A stretch of DNA of 64,000 nt from Bathynomus jamesi (Eukaryota > Arthropoda > Malacostraca > Isopoda > Cirolanidae): contig JAJOZX010003210.1 in the NCBI GenBank assembly GCA_023014485.1, forward strand, positions 348,001-412,000, given 5' to 3'. Below are positions 45,858 to 56,687 of the stretch, piece by piece; within the stretch, counting starts at the first letter, position 1, and each line of letters opens with the position of its first letter. Position numbers and translations under genes: made by a program. The notes under the pieces were generated by a model. It was not told the DNA's origin. It made no database searches and was given only the letters and a program-made list of their open reading frames with translations.

Positions 45858-46760
45858 TTTACACTTCCACATATTCTCCTGCATTATCACAACATTTCCT
45901 TAAACGAACGGGTATGTTGTCCACTGCTGCTCGTAACATGCGTTCAGGAACATTGTTGAGAACATGGTTGATTCTTTCCCCCAGTTCATCAAGATCTTTA
46001 GGTTTGTGGCGATAAATTTCTTCCTTAGTCCAACCCCACAGAAAGAAGTCACAAGGTGTTAGATCTGGGCAGTTGCGGATCTAGGATTTTCGAAAGGGGG
46101 GGGGGGCGGACCTTTACATATGTAAAAATTCCGCAAAAATAATGTTTAATTTAAGCACCAGCAGATAAATTTTTAGCGTTTACTAAAATGTAGTTAAAGA
46201 CCAGGTTTCTGGAAGTAAATATTGGAACTAATTTGATTGACGTTTTCTAATCCATCTGGTCAAAGTATTACCTGAATCAGTCATTTAGAGAGAGGAAGAT
46301 CGTGAATGTGAATACTACGCAAAGGGTTTACAAGCATATTAACCTTGTGTCTACAAATGCTTACAACCATTAATAAATGAATATGTAAAGCTGGAAAGCA
46401 TAATTTAATTGAGTATACGAAGGGAAATATTATTTTTATACACAGTTTCTAAAAATAAAATTGAAATGTTAGTTGCCAGGTATTTACAAGAGTGGTGTTG
46501 ATATTTTTATTATTTCAAAAAGTATGTGCTTTTTTGCTTTAAGAAATTAAAAAAATTATAAAAATAAAGCGTTTAGAAGGGGCGCCAAGATTGACTAAAG
46601 GGGGGGGCCGCTCCCCGTAAATCTACTAGTGGGACTGGGCTGCGAGCAGGCCATTCATGCGCACTGCGCACCACGTCTTCCAATCCATCGTCCTGGAAAT
46701 TTGTCATGCAGCCATGCCCGTACATCGTTAGGAAAATGAGGAGGTACTCCGTCCTGCATG
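45858..46760 (-). pseudogene. Mariner-like transposase C-terminus split by a MITE
   Basis: Minus-strand pieces: QDGVPPHFPNDVRAWLHDKF-like (46745-46640) with the second Asp, then SPDLTPCDFF-type motif beside LWGWTKEEIYRHKPKDLDEL and NVPERMLRAAVDN (46070-45870). Between them lies an insertion, 46070-46625. The third acidic residue follows SPDLTP. N-terminal parts are missing. Dead. Confidence 0.7.
46070..46625. mobile_element. hAT-type MITE in the mariner gene
   Basis: It starts AGTTGCGGATCTAGGATT and ends AAATCTACTAGTGGGA. CTGGGC is present at both borders. Runs of G9-10 occur near both ends (about 46096 and 46600). Non-coding. Confidence 0.55.
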
Positions 46761-46873
46761 CTGCATGAAATGAAGATTATCAATGTTATTCCACTGCCTC
46801 CCCCTCCCCCCATGGGAGGGGGAATAAGAAATAGGGAAGTTCTACGAATTTTAAAATAGGGAGTTACTTATCA

Positions 46874-46904
46874 TACACCCTGTATATATACAGGGTGTCC
46901 CAAA
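46874..46904. repeat. Palindromic junction of two mariner ends
   Basis: ACACCCTGTATATATACAGGGTGT: two CAGGGTG-type termini face each other across TATATA. Confidence 0.85.
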
Positions 46905-47918
46905 AATGTCCCTATTTTTATTTGCCTGTTATTTTATAATGGATGTATATTTTATTATTGGGATTTCTTCTTCAGAAAGGTAACGGATTGTGTTTTTCAT
47001 CCCTCATATACCTCTATATGCATATACCCATACACTTCTAATCTTTCATTACTTAATAATTAATAAATATTGTATATTAAAACCATTCTTTCACCATTTC
47101 ATACTTAAAGCAATAACTTTTCCAAATTTCGTAAAAAATAGGAAAAGACGATACCGCTACCAATAAACTATAGCCTAGTAAGGCCTTACTTATTTACAGG
47201 GACGGATCCAGACCACAAATCTGACCGATGCAAATTTTCAACTTACATTACAGGTTTTTTCATTTCATTATATCTTCGTCATAGAAATATAATATATAAT
47301 ACAAGTATATATACATACTGTTTTCACGAACAAAACACATTGAGACTGTATGAAATCATGATTTGACCGATGCAAACGGAGTACATATTTTTCTGACCGA
47401 TGCATCTGCGTCGGTTGCATCGGTCTGGATCTGCCCCTGCACTAGTCTATAGTCTTTAAGAAAAGCTAATTCTTTATCTTCAGCAGGATGGAGCACCTCC
47501 ACACACTGCTTGCGAAACTCGCAACTTTTAGAGGAAGCATTTTTCTGGGCGACTAATCTCCGTTCATGAGCCAGTAGAATGGCCCATAATCACCTGACCT
47601 CACATCCCCTGATATTTTTTGTGGTGTTACATAAAAGACAGGATCTATTCTACCAAACCTAAGACACTTGAAGATCTAAAGACCAAAGTGTATGAGGTAA
47701 TCAACAGCTGAGCTTTTTCCAAAAATCATGTCAAACGTTTGTGTAAGGTTGAATATTGTGTGAGAAAAAAATGACGATTACGCTGAACATATTGTTGAAT
47801 TAATATTAATAAACTCGTATTTTTACGTACTACTATATTTGTGTTTGTCTTCGTGTTTAGGCTCCTTTTTTCTTTAGCTTAGAACATTTATTTAAAAATA
47901 GGGACATTTTTGGACACC
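46891..47918 (+). mobile_element. Mariner-like element with nested MITE
   Basis: Left CAGGGTGTCCCAAAAATG and right AAAATAGGGACATTTTTGGACACC are inverted ends. The decayed coding near 47480-47760 reads LQQDGAPPHTACETRNF, then P..ISVHEPVEWP and a C-terminal TLEDLKTKVYEVINS. The element 47197-47440 splits it from its 5' part. Confidence 0.7.
47197..47440. mobile_element. MITE with CAGGGRCRGATCCAGACC ends
   Basis: Left CAGGGACGGATCCAGACC and right GGTCTGGATCTGCCCCTG are inverted copies. TGACCGATGCAA repeats occur inside both ends. Length about 244 bp, no coding. Confidence 0.8.
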
Positions 47919-47939
47919 AAGTATATACACCGTCTGCCA

Positions 47940-48766
47940 AAAAAAAAGGGTTCACTAAAAACAGCCATGAAATCAACATTTATTAACCAATCATAATGAA
48001 ACTCATATAGCGGAAAACTATGCAAACAGTATATATGTACACCAATTTTCAGATTATTATATTAAAAATTTATATTTGATGATTAATGAGGATTGTTTAT
48101 GTTCAACAAATTTTGTTGGTGAACATCGCTCCAGTTTTTGAATTCTGAGAGTCCACAAAGGCGGTAAAACTTTGGTAATAAAATTTTTATTCTCATTTTA
48201 GTTATAAAATACATCATAAGATTTATAAAATATAGGAAATGCCTCATTAAAAAACCATGAAAATAAAAAAAGGATTTTGAATTTCGAAACAGTACTTAAA
48301 TCCTAAGTTTGGAAAAGAAATCAAATTAACATTTTACTCTTTTGGAATTCCTATTAAAAAATTGTTCAATGTGCCCTTTTGTTTCAACAATTTTCTTCAC
48401 TCTTAGACGAAATTCAGCACTGGTTCGATCGATCTGCTCCTGTGGTATCTCTTCCCACTTCTCCACAAGAAGCTGACGCAAGTGATTAACATTTCTCACC
48501 CTGCTCCTGTAAACTCTCTGTGCCAAATTTTCCCAGATTCTATAGTCAACAGGGTTCAAGTCAGAACTGTTAGGTGGCCAATTTTGGGGTTCAAGTAATT
48601 CTGGGACATTATTTTTTAAATATTCCACAGTTGCTATTGCTGTATAGGACGTTGCTCCGTCTTGCTGAAAAAGATAACCACAGTTGGCCAGATTTTGCAT
48701 TTCGGGTTCTCTCTTTTGTGAATAACGAGCATACATCAAAAGTTTTGATATATGCCCGTTATTCAC
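47940..48766 (-). pseudogene. Mariner-like transposase, C-terminal 146 aa open
   Basis: The frame 48766-48326 reads GYLFQQDGATSYTAIATVEY (second Asp), LEPQNWPPNSSDLNPVDYRI (third acidic, DLNPVDY as in mariner), then LAQRVYRSRVRNVNHLRQLL and a C-terminal tail. The first Asp and DNA-binding domain are missing. The upstream edge is a palindrome at 48719-48767. The 3' non-coding region extends to about 47940 (CCGTCTGCCAAAAAAAAAGG). Confidence 0.8.
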
Positions 48767-48767
48767 A
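48719..48767. repeat. Near-perfect palindrome at a mariner/Penelope junction
   Basis: GTGAATAACGAGCATACATC and its inverse GATATATGCCCGTTATTCAC meet at AAAAGTTTT. It marks the exact edge between the minus-strand mariner fragment and the plus-strand Penelope-like sequence. Confidence 0.85.
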
Positions 48768-49920
48768 AAAGTCCCTGTTGATGACCTACTTGACTTTTTA
48801 AAATATAAGATCTCTGAATATTCTTTCCCTGTTCAACACAACACTCTTATTGAGTTAATTAAGGTTTGCGTCAAAGATTGTAAATTTCAGTTTGAAAATA
48901 AGTTTTATGCTATGTCGTTTGGATTGGCGATGGAAATCTCCTCTCACCGGTATTAGCTAACTTATATATGGAATTTTTTGAAAGCAGAATTTTGCCTACT
49001 ATTGTTAATTTTAACCTTGTTTGGTACAGGTATATAGATGTTTTATGCCTTGGCCTATCAATTTGGATGTTGACTTATTTCTTGGTAGGCTCAACAATTT
49101 AGTCCCATCTATTAAGTTCTACTTTCTCTGCTATGTTTCTTAGAGCATTGAGAGTTGTCAGTCCTGAATTTTTAGATTCCGAGTTATGCAATATCATGAA
49201 TATTGGTACTAAATTATGTTATCCTATTTCATTTCTAGATAACTGCCTTAGGAAAGCCAAGAATAGGTATTATAATAATGTAACTGTAAAGGAATTTGAG
49301 CGTAAAAATATCCTTAGCCTACCTTACCATGTTGATTTTCAATATCTTCCGACTTTACTTAAAACAAATGGTATTAATGTAGTCTTTAAGTATAATAATA
49401 CTGTTAAATCACGCCTACTAAAGAATAGCGCGAATAATGCGGTTGGCTGTGTATTTGATCGGATGGACACAATGTAACTCAGTATCTATAGCCCAAACGG
49501 AAAAACGTTAGATATTAGGGTAAAATAGCATAAATATGCGTGTAGAACAGCAAATAATTCTAATGCCTTGTTTATCCATATGTATAGATGTAATCATAGT
49601 ATCAAGTGGGATAGTTCTAAAGCACTCGTGAAAAACACAGATGTAATTGAAAGGAATATTCTAGAATGTGCATTTATCCATTTTAAAATAATTTCAATAA
49701 CAGTGCGGGGATGTATAAAATTGACAATATCCTGTTAAAATACCTTTGCCTTTAATCAACTCTTGTTAATCATGTGCTAATTTTTTTATTTTTCTGTCCC
49801 GTTCTACATATGTATATACTTTCGTCATCGCCTTCTCCCTTCATTCCCTGACGAGGTGTACTTCTGAATACACGAAAGACCTTGGAATCATTTTTCCTTT
49901 TCCTTGTGGGTTTGCATTAT
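48768..49920 (+). pseudogene. Penelope-like element: RT and GIY-YIG remnants
   Basis: Fragments in three frames read VPVDDLLDFLKYKISEYSF, KFYAMSFGLAMEI (motif B), LANLYMEFFESRIL, and WYRYIDVLC-type (motif C region, second Asp lost). RT connector and thumb remnants follow at 49133-49440. The segment at 49490-49700 reads NGKTLDIRVKQHKYACRTAN, NALFIHMYRCNHSIKW and VIERNILECAFI, the C-terminal part of a GIY-YIG endonuclease. The terminal pLTR-like sequence is at 49830-49920. Penelope-like elements copy themselves by target-primed reverse transcription. Many frameshifts make this copy dead. The 5' part is lost at 48768. Confidence 0.75.
49848..49877 (+). ncRNA. Hammerhead-ribozyme-like core in Penelope terminal repeat
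   Basis: CTGACGA, then GGTGTA-loop-TACAC (5-bp stem), then GAAA: the order of the hammerhead core (CUGANGA, stem II, GAAA). Hammerhead motifs are known in Penelope-like terminal repeats. Stems I and III are not evident from this copy, and one extra base precedes stem II. Confidence 0.35.
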
Positions 49921-50010
49921 ATACATATATGAAAATGAAAAGATTTATTGGCAGACTATAGTCCATATGACAAATATTTTTAATACAATACAATTAATAC
50001 AATACAAATA

Positions 50011-50065
<55 letters not shown>

Positions 50066-50100
50066 GTGAATTTCACAATTAAACACGTGCAATAAATAAA
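49921..50100. repeat. (TA)n tract and flanks
   Basis: About 48 bp of TA at 50015-50062, with no gene around it. Confidence 0.85.
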
Positions 50101-50180
50101 TGATGCACACCACAAGGAAAAATGAAAAGCGATTCCAAAGTCTTTCGTGTATTCAACAGTACACCTCGTCAGGGAATGAA
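50065..50180 (-). repeat. Second Penelope-like terminal repeat, inverted
   Basis: Minus-strand copy of the 49840-49900 block (TTCATTCCCTGACGAGGTGT, GAATACACGAAAGAC). It shares TGAATTTCACAATTAAACAC with 60105-60125. The hammerhead-like core is at 50143-50172 (minus). Confidence 0.75.
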
Positions 50181-50432
50181 GAGAAAAGGCAAGAAGCGGA
50201 AAATACGATTATATATCTGTGTCTGGTGTAAACAAAATAGTTAAGAAGGATTAGGACTTGTAATTTTTTGATAATTCCTCTTAACTCTTTTGTTTCGGCT
50301 GTACAGAGATATACTTTCAGTTTCTTGCCTTTTCTCTTTTTTTCTCTTTTAATTTTTCCTTGTGGATATGCATCACATATATATGGAATATCATACATGA
50401 ACACGTATGATTTCCCGAGCATTGTGCAAAAA

Positions 50433-50505
50433 TGTCCCACCAAGATTTGAACCCAGTGCCTCTTGAATAGAAGGCGAGGGCGCTAACCATCATACTACGA
50501 CAAGG
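50433..50505 (-). repeat. tRNA-like sequence, probable SINE head
   Basis: Minus strand: GTAGTATGATGGTTAGCGCC (A-box-like) and, about 30 nt on, CTGGGTTCAAATCTTGGTGG (B-box GGTTCAAATC). The anticodon arm does not pair cleanly, so this is a tRNA-derived repeat or pseudogene rather than a functional tRNA. Confidence 0.55.
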
Positions 50506-50779
50506 TAAAAGTTAGTAAACTTGGCATATATTTCAACACTTCTCGTGGCTGCGCGTCTCCTTACAAACCTTCTTTTGAATTAGAAGAGGTCGGCATCTTA
50601 AAGGTAAAGTATTGTAGCAGTTGCAAAACCTAAACGAACCAATATGAAAAAGAGGATTGCTTTCTTAAAAATTAAAAATACTGAAAAACAGTAATGCAAA
50701 AATGTACTTTGAGCGAACGAGTTTGAGTTTCTGACAAATTGAGAAGAACGGAAGATGTAACTACAAGTTCAACAAAGAG

Positions 50780-51110
50780 TGTGTCGCAAGCACTGTTAAA
50801 CTTGAAGGTTGGTCGATAATGATCTAGGGATCAAAACTCAGAATTTATGCATTATAATGACTCAAAAACACACGGTTTAATAAACAAGAACTATCTGTCG
50901 AGAAGAGAGTTTGTTGGAGAACGGAAATATCTGGAGTGGACAATACAAATCTCTGACATTAATCCTATCAAAAACTACTGGAAATATCTGAAAAGAAGAT
51001 ATGTAAGGATAAAACAAAAAGTCCAGAATCATAGCGAAATGTTTTATAAAGAATTAGACTGAAATTCTTAGCTATTATTTGCAAAACCTTGTTTCTTTGG
51101 TGTAAGGAAG
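50780..51110 (+). pseudogene. Tc1-like transposase C-terminal fragment
   Basis: Decayed frames read DSKTHGLINKNYLSRREFVG, then YLEWTIQISDINPIKNYWKY and LKRRYVRIKQKV, matching the Tc1 pattern LEWPxQSPDLNPIENLWxxLK with the catalytic Glu replaced by Lys (IKN). Only the last third of a transposase is present. The 5' side has no recognisable coding. Confidence 0.65.
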
Positions 51111-51388
51111 ACTTTTTCAATTATTATGGCAGATATAGAAAATAGTGATTACATAGTTTTGTTTTGAATAAATTTAATTTGTAACATTATTTGTATATAA
51201 AAACACTTCCTTAATTTTTTTTTTTAATCCAATTAATTTTATTTATTAAATTCTGAGATGTCTTTCAGTATCTACCTCCCAGAATGGACCGAAAGGTTTT
51301 TGAGGTTTCCTCTTGTCTTTGTAACCCCTTGTATGTTTAGTAGAATTGAATGAAACAAAAACTAAAATACAAAACTAAAACAAAAATC

Positions 51389-52181
51389 GGTACTTACGTA
51401 TTATCGGGACTACCAAACTGTTTATTATGTATTTTTGCTCTCGTCATTTTCGTTTAAACTAACGAAAATATCACACCTTAACCTAACCAATCATCAAGGG
51501 CGTACAGTTGACCTAACCGGGCATTCAATTAACCTAACCGGGCATTCAGTTGACCTAACCGGGCAGTCAGTTGACCTAACTGACTGAGCATTTTCCGTTT
51601 TATTTTGTTTTTCGTAGCTAACCTAACCTAACCTAAAATCTCTCTAGTGGAGTTTATTTGGCGTCAAAATCTCGGAGGACGGGACCCTTTCAGTGCCATA
51701 CTGGAAACAATTAAGGAATACTGGCCACCTGAAATTGATTATTGAGTGTTTATCATACTTATCTTATGTATATCATATCATATTATATTATATCATATTA
51801 TATTATATTATCCACAATGAATAAAATCGCTTAAAACGGAAAATGTGTTTTCCGCAGGTTGTCCCGATAATACTAGATGAAGACACTGTCACATTTCGGG
51901 CAAGTTAAGGATGAGAGAATAACGTTGTAATTGATAAAAACATCCAGTGCTTTGAGTGCCTAGTACGAAAAGATCAGAAGATATTTAGGTGAAATAACCA
52001 ATATTAACCTGTTAGGTTAATTGAATGCCCGGTTAGGTCAACTGAATGCCCGGTTAGGTCAACTGTACGCCCTTGATGATTGGTTAGGTTAAGTTGTGAT
52101 ATTTTCGTTAGTTTAAACGAAAATTACGAGAGCAAAAATACATAATAAACAGTTTGGTAGTCCCGATAATACGTAAGTACC
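51389..52181. mobile_element. 793-bp foldback element with 8-bp duplication
   Basis: Ends GGTACTTACGTATTATCGGG and its inverse are parts of nearly identical arms of about 190 bp. CAAAAATC flanks both sides (51381-51388, 52182-52189). Each arm carries the tandem unit GGTTAGGTCAACTGAATGCCC (two or three copies) and the GTACGCCCTTGATGATTGG module. The centre holds TAACCTAACCTAACC and no gene. Confidence 0.85.
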
Positions 52182-52189
52182 CAAAAATC

Positions 52190-53117
52190 TTTAATTTGAA
52201 TTCTAAATTTTGAGACGAAAAATATTTAGCATCGATTTTTTAGTTGTAAGGGTTACTTTTCTTCATAAAAGTTGCTACTTACAAAAAGAAATAATTCCAA
52301 ATTTTATTTGTTCATCTCTTATTTATATTGTACGATTGGACCATCACTCGTATATACATCCGTGATGAAAGCAATTCATAGTATATTGGCAAACGCCCTC
52401 ACCAATTTAAAGTTAGAATTAACGGACCCACAGGTTTTTTCAGTAGTCGTTCAAATGTCCCTTTTACGAACCTTTTGCGTTCTAATATTCATAACCACTT
52501 GAAAAGAATGTCCTAACCACTCGAAACCAAAACCTTTGAAATACTGTCCACAGTTCATAACAATAACCTTACTTTACTACACAAAATTATTTAATTATAA
52601 ATCAGTATTGAAAGAGTGTTCGTTTCAATATTTAAATATCCTAAACTGAACCATTTACTAACAACTACTCATAGTAGTAGTAGCCCCGACGACTACTACT
52701 ACTACTGGTAATAATAGCAGGAGAGCCAGAAACTGGCACTGAGTTCAGGCCAACTAATGCGGCCCATTGCTGTACTCCTGTAATATTATTACCAGCATCA
52801 TGGGGATTCGAACCCCAGCCTGTGTTTTCACTTCACTTATAGAGAAGTGCTAAAAATTTTATGTTGCTAAATTTTACAATTGTAATATTGTAACAATACA
52901 ATGTTGCACAGTTATGTTCGATCATAAGTGACCTTTGCGCAACTCTGAGCCTCTGAAGAATCATATTCATCTTTGTTACACAAATTACTTCCACTTTCGC
53001 AACCAGGAAACAATTAGACATTAATGGCATTACATATGAAAATTATCTATTTAAATTAATACGTCTACCAACTAAATTATCCATGAACAGAATAAAATAA
53101 TATATTTAATGTAGGTA
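52190..53117. other. No gene seen; possible SINE with B-box
   Basis: (ACT)n near 52665-52710. On the minus strand at about 52795-52825, GGGGTTCGAATCCCC is a perfect B-box, but no A-box is found at the right distance. Confidence 0.4.
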
Positions 53118-53690
53118 CAGGGTGTCCGAGAATTATCTGTACAATGTTTGGCTGTTATTAAAAGTCAACCATGAAGTGTAGAAATTCCAGTGTTGTCCCA
53201 TTTTACAGAGAATCTCATTAAGATTTTTCTGATATCACGTTTTGACAAGTTTTTTAGAAATTCCAGTGTGTCCGAACATTATCTGTACAATTTCATCTTT
53301 TAATAAAATTCTTGATAACACACGTAAAATTCTTAAACAAGATTATTTAGAATCTGTATTTTCAAAAGTTTCTTTTATTAAAGTAACGTTGTTACAAACA
53401 TTCGATATGTGCACCATTAGTGATTCGCAAAACATCCAATCGATACTCCAAATGTTGCCATGTACGCTGCAGCATATCCACATCAATTCGCTCAATAGCA
53501 GCTGTGATTCTTGCTTTTAAATCATCAATGTCTGTTACCCGCGTACATTTCTAAAAAACTTGTCAAAACGTGGTATCAAAGAAAACATAATGAGATTCTC
53601 TGTAAAATGGGATAAAACTGGAATTTCTACACTTCATGGTTGACTTTTAATAACAGCCAAACATTGTACAGATAATTCTCGGACACCCGG
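53118..53690. mobile_element. Mariner-derived foldback element 2
   Basis: CAGGGTGTCCGAGAATTATC and its inverse (GATAATTCTCGGACACCCGG) end inverted arms of about 145 bp. A second partial terminus (GTGTCCGAACATTATCTGTA) lies inside at about 53265. The centre encodes, on the minus strand (53540-53390), RVTDIDDLKARITAAIERID and LQMLRTWQHLEY-type residues of a mariner C-terminus. Confidence 0.75.
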
Positions 53691-53740
53691 TATATTCATA
53701 AAATTCAGGAAATGACCTTTAACGATATTAAATAGTTTTG

Positions 53741-53741
<1 letters not shown>

Positions 53742-53784
<43 letters not shown>
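53742..53784. repeat. (TA)n tract
   Basis: Left border of hAT copy 1. Confidence 0.95.
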
Positions 53785-53786
<2 letters not shown>

Positions 53787-55075
53787 GTGATGTAGCGGAT
53801 GTCATTTTTTTCACATCCGCGGATGCGGATGAGGATGTTTGATTTCAACATCCGCGGATGCGGATGCGGATGTCTACATTTTCGTTATTTTTTAGGATAT
53901 ATTCGAGATTTGTTGTGTTTAACGTATATAATAAGTTATTATATAGAGAGAGCTGTAGCTATAATGTAGTATAATTGATTAATTGTACAATAATTGCTGT
54001 ACTTTTCTCTGAACATATAAAATAATATCAAGCATCTAACTAATATAGAAATCAATTAGTGAATTCGTCTGCAAATAAATTCGTTATATTTTGTTGAGTT
54101 TCAGCCACAATTAGAAACCATAATTGTGTTACCAGGATGCGGGACGTGAACCCAACTCAAATGCACCCCACCGACCTCTTTCCCCAACCTCCACCCTTAT
54201 AGAAAGAGATCTTTAATTAGCTTGATAAGTATTTATATTAAGTTTAAAGTTTTATTAGGCATATTTATAAATGAGTAATTAAAATAAAGTAAACTAAGAT
54301 GTTCATCGTTTAATGTTCAAACTTAATTATAGGAAGGTTATGCTTAAGGAACATTAATTTTTCTGCCTTTTCTGCTGCCAGTCTGTTTCTCTTTTCATCA
54401 TATATTAATCCAGCACTGCTAAATAATCTCTCGCTTGGTACGTTTGTTGGAGGACAGGCTAAATGTTTCCTTGCAAGTTTACTCAAGTATGGATAGATAT
54501 TCTGCGTATTTTTCCACCAACTAATAGGATTGTCACATGCAGCCAGGCGTTTTTCTTGGTGATAGCTCTCGATCATTTTTACTACATCTTTTGACATCGC
54601 GTAGGTCTCGTCATTGCTGCTTGACTCAAGAAACTGAGAGACAGATTCTGTGATAGATTTGCTTGTTGAAGGTGTTGGTTCTGTCACTGAAACTTTTATT
54701 CTTTTGGTGGGTAGCGAAGCGACAGATTCAAGAGATTGAAGCTCTTCAACTGCTTTGCCAAGTGATGATTTAACTCGTTCTAATGTACTAGGTGAAAATA
54801 ACTTAGCTTTGTAACGTGGATCTAAGTAGGTTGCAAGAGAGTAACTTCATACAAGAACAGCCTCTCGTCTTGTCGCTTGCATCACTTTTGCGCACAATGA
54901 ACTAGTTCTATTAATATAGTAGAATTTGATAATTTCCGCTTATTAATGACATTTTATCTCAACGGTCCACATCCGCACGACATCCGCAGTCCAAAGTGCG
55001 GATGCGGGTGCGGATGCGGATGCGAGAAAATGTGCGGATGTTCCGCGGATGCGGATGCGGATGTGACCTACATCA

Positions 55076-55078
<3 letters not shown>
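53785..55078 (-). mobile_element. hAT element copy 1, deleted
   Basis: Inverted ends TAGTGATGTAG (53785) and CTACATCACTA (55068-55078). GGATGC hexamers are repeated just inside both ends. Bordered by (TA)n on both sides. It is near-identical to 60326-61261. Confidence 0.85.
54310..54687 (-). pseudogene. hAT transposase C-terminal domain, copy 1
   Basis: A 125-aa frame ends in the hAT dimerisation pattern: YPYLSKLARKHLACPPTNVP, SERLFSSAGLIYDEKRNRL and a tail. Upstream (54690-54830) coding remnants continue in other frames (SLGKAVEELQSLESVASLPT). The catalytic DDE core and zinc finger are absent, so this is a deletion derivative that would need a partner for movement. Confidence 0.85.

Positions 55079-55105
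<27 letters not shown>
55079..55105. repeat. (TA)n between hAT and LTR-like block
   Basis: The hAT element ends and the LTR-like block begins within 30 bp of each other, separated only by TA units. Confidence 0.95.
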
Positions 55106-55109
<4 letters not shown>

Positions 55110-56634
55110 AAAAGTGAACAATGAACAATTCCTACACCATCATTATATGAATTCATTGTCCATTTTTACATAAGAACCAAAATCGCTTAACGCAAGTTTG
55201 AATAATAATTTAATTGTAGCTTCCTATTTTTGTTCATGTCACAACCCTACGATCTACCCTTTCTATGGTTTAGTCGTATCCATCATCCATTTTCCATTTG
55301 TTATAAAAGTTATTATAATTAATTATGAATTGTCTTGCATCTCATCCCCGCCCCATACGTCCATATTTTAGCTTGACCATTATCGTATGTAATTTTTATT
55401 AAATAATCATCTTTACTCGTGTCAATTTGTGAGACGCGAAGTTTCGTTCGAGAACGCGAAAAAACGTTCTCGTATTATTTTTTTCATTTTTACTTTCAAG
55501 TGCGTTCAACCCTCGCAAGATATTCATAAATGCTTAGTAAGTTATTATCAGAAATTCCGCTCATCACCGCAGAATTTGAACGCTTCTAAGATAAAAAAGG
55601 TCTCCTTTCGCTCTGATTCGAATTTATAACATTATAGCATATTATTTCGTAAAATAAATTATCTCGTAAGTGCCATGTACTTTGTATTATATTTCTAACA
55701 TCTTAATTGTCTATTAATATGAAACACTGTAAAAACAAGACAAAGTTATAGTAACTGTTTAAATTGTAATTAACTGTAATACTTTAAATTAACAATAACT
55801 TTTAATGTACTTCAGTGAAACTGTAATTAAATGTAATGATTTAATTTATCATGTAAGAATGTACTTTAATGGAATTGTAATTAAAACAATAATAAGTGAA
55901 TATGAATTAATTAGTAATTGTAATCGTAATTGTAATGAACCAAAATTAATACGTACTCAGTCATGTACTGAAAATTGTGCTTATGTGCTAATACGAAATG
56001 ATATCGCCTCCATAAATGTAGAATCAGCGATACTACTGTTCTTTTTTATTTTTTATTTTTTATTCTTTTTAGTTGAAATCATGTGTTTAAAAAGGGGGGA
56101 AATTTAACCTTCAATTGTCTCCCCCAAACATTAGACTATATTATGCATGTACTTGTAAAATTTGGACCATCTTCAGATTAGCGCTTCATTATAGGACTTC
56201 ATTCATAGCACTTCATTTATTGCACTTCTGCATTAGACTTCTGATTAGCACTTCATCGTTGTACTTCAGATTAGCACCTCATTAGGAGGAGGCAGAGGCC
56301 CCTTGCCTCCTTAATATATTTTTAGATTCCGGCCTGAGCCATAGTCGAAAGAGGTCGAACCTCTACCCCTGTAAATTCAGACCAACTGTAATTTTTAAGA
56401 AGTAAACCACAGTAAAAGAAGTTTTTATCTTTTTCCTTCGAGCCGTACTTTCTCTTCAGGAACTCAGTCAGTCAAGTCGACAAGTTATAAAAAGAGAAGA
56501 ATTAATAAGCGAGAGAAAAGAATTAGAAAGAATTATAGAAAAGTATAAAGAAGAAACATCCGTTGCTTGCCTCCGAACCAGAACCCCCCCGTCGAATCCG
56601 AACCGACTCAGGGCCATAAAGGGGTGGGTTAACA
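55106..56634. mobile_element. Solo-LTR-like block, copy 2
   Basis: It starts TGTAAAAAGTGAAC and ends GTGGGTTAACA with (TA)n on both sides. It shares long blocks with 34780-36641. A degenerate CACTTCATT-type tandem series (about 56185-56285) is expanded here. No internal coding. Confidence 0.5.
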
Positions 56635-56653
56635 TATATATATATATTTACTG

Positions 56654-56687
<34 letters not shown>

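Noticed and set aside
45530..45959. Open frames of 71 and 98 aa on the plus strand
   Set aside because: Low-complexity Leu/Ser/Phe/Pro translation without motifs. The second overlaps the minus-strand mariner remnant.
51615..51640. TAACCTAACCTAACC as a telomere
   Set aside because: Only three or four units inside a foldback element; no long array and not at a sequence end.
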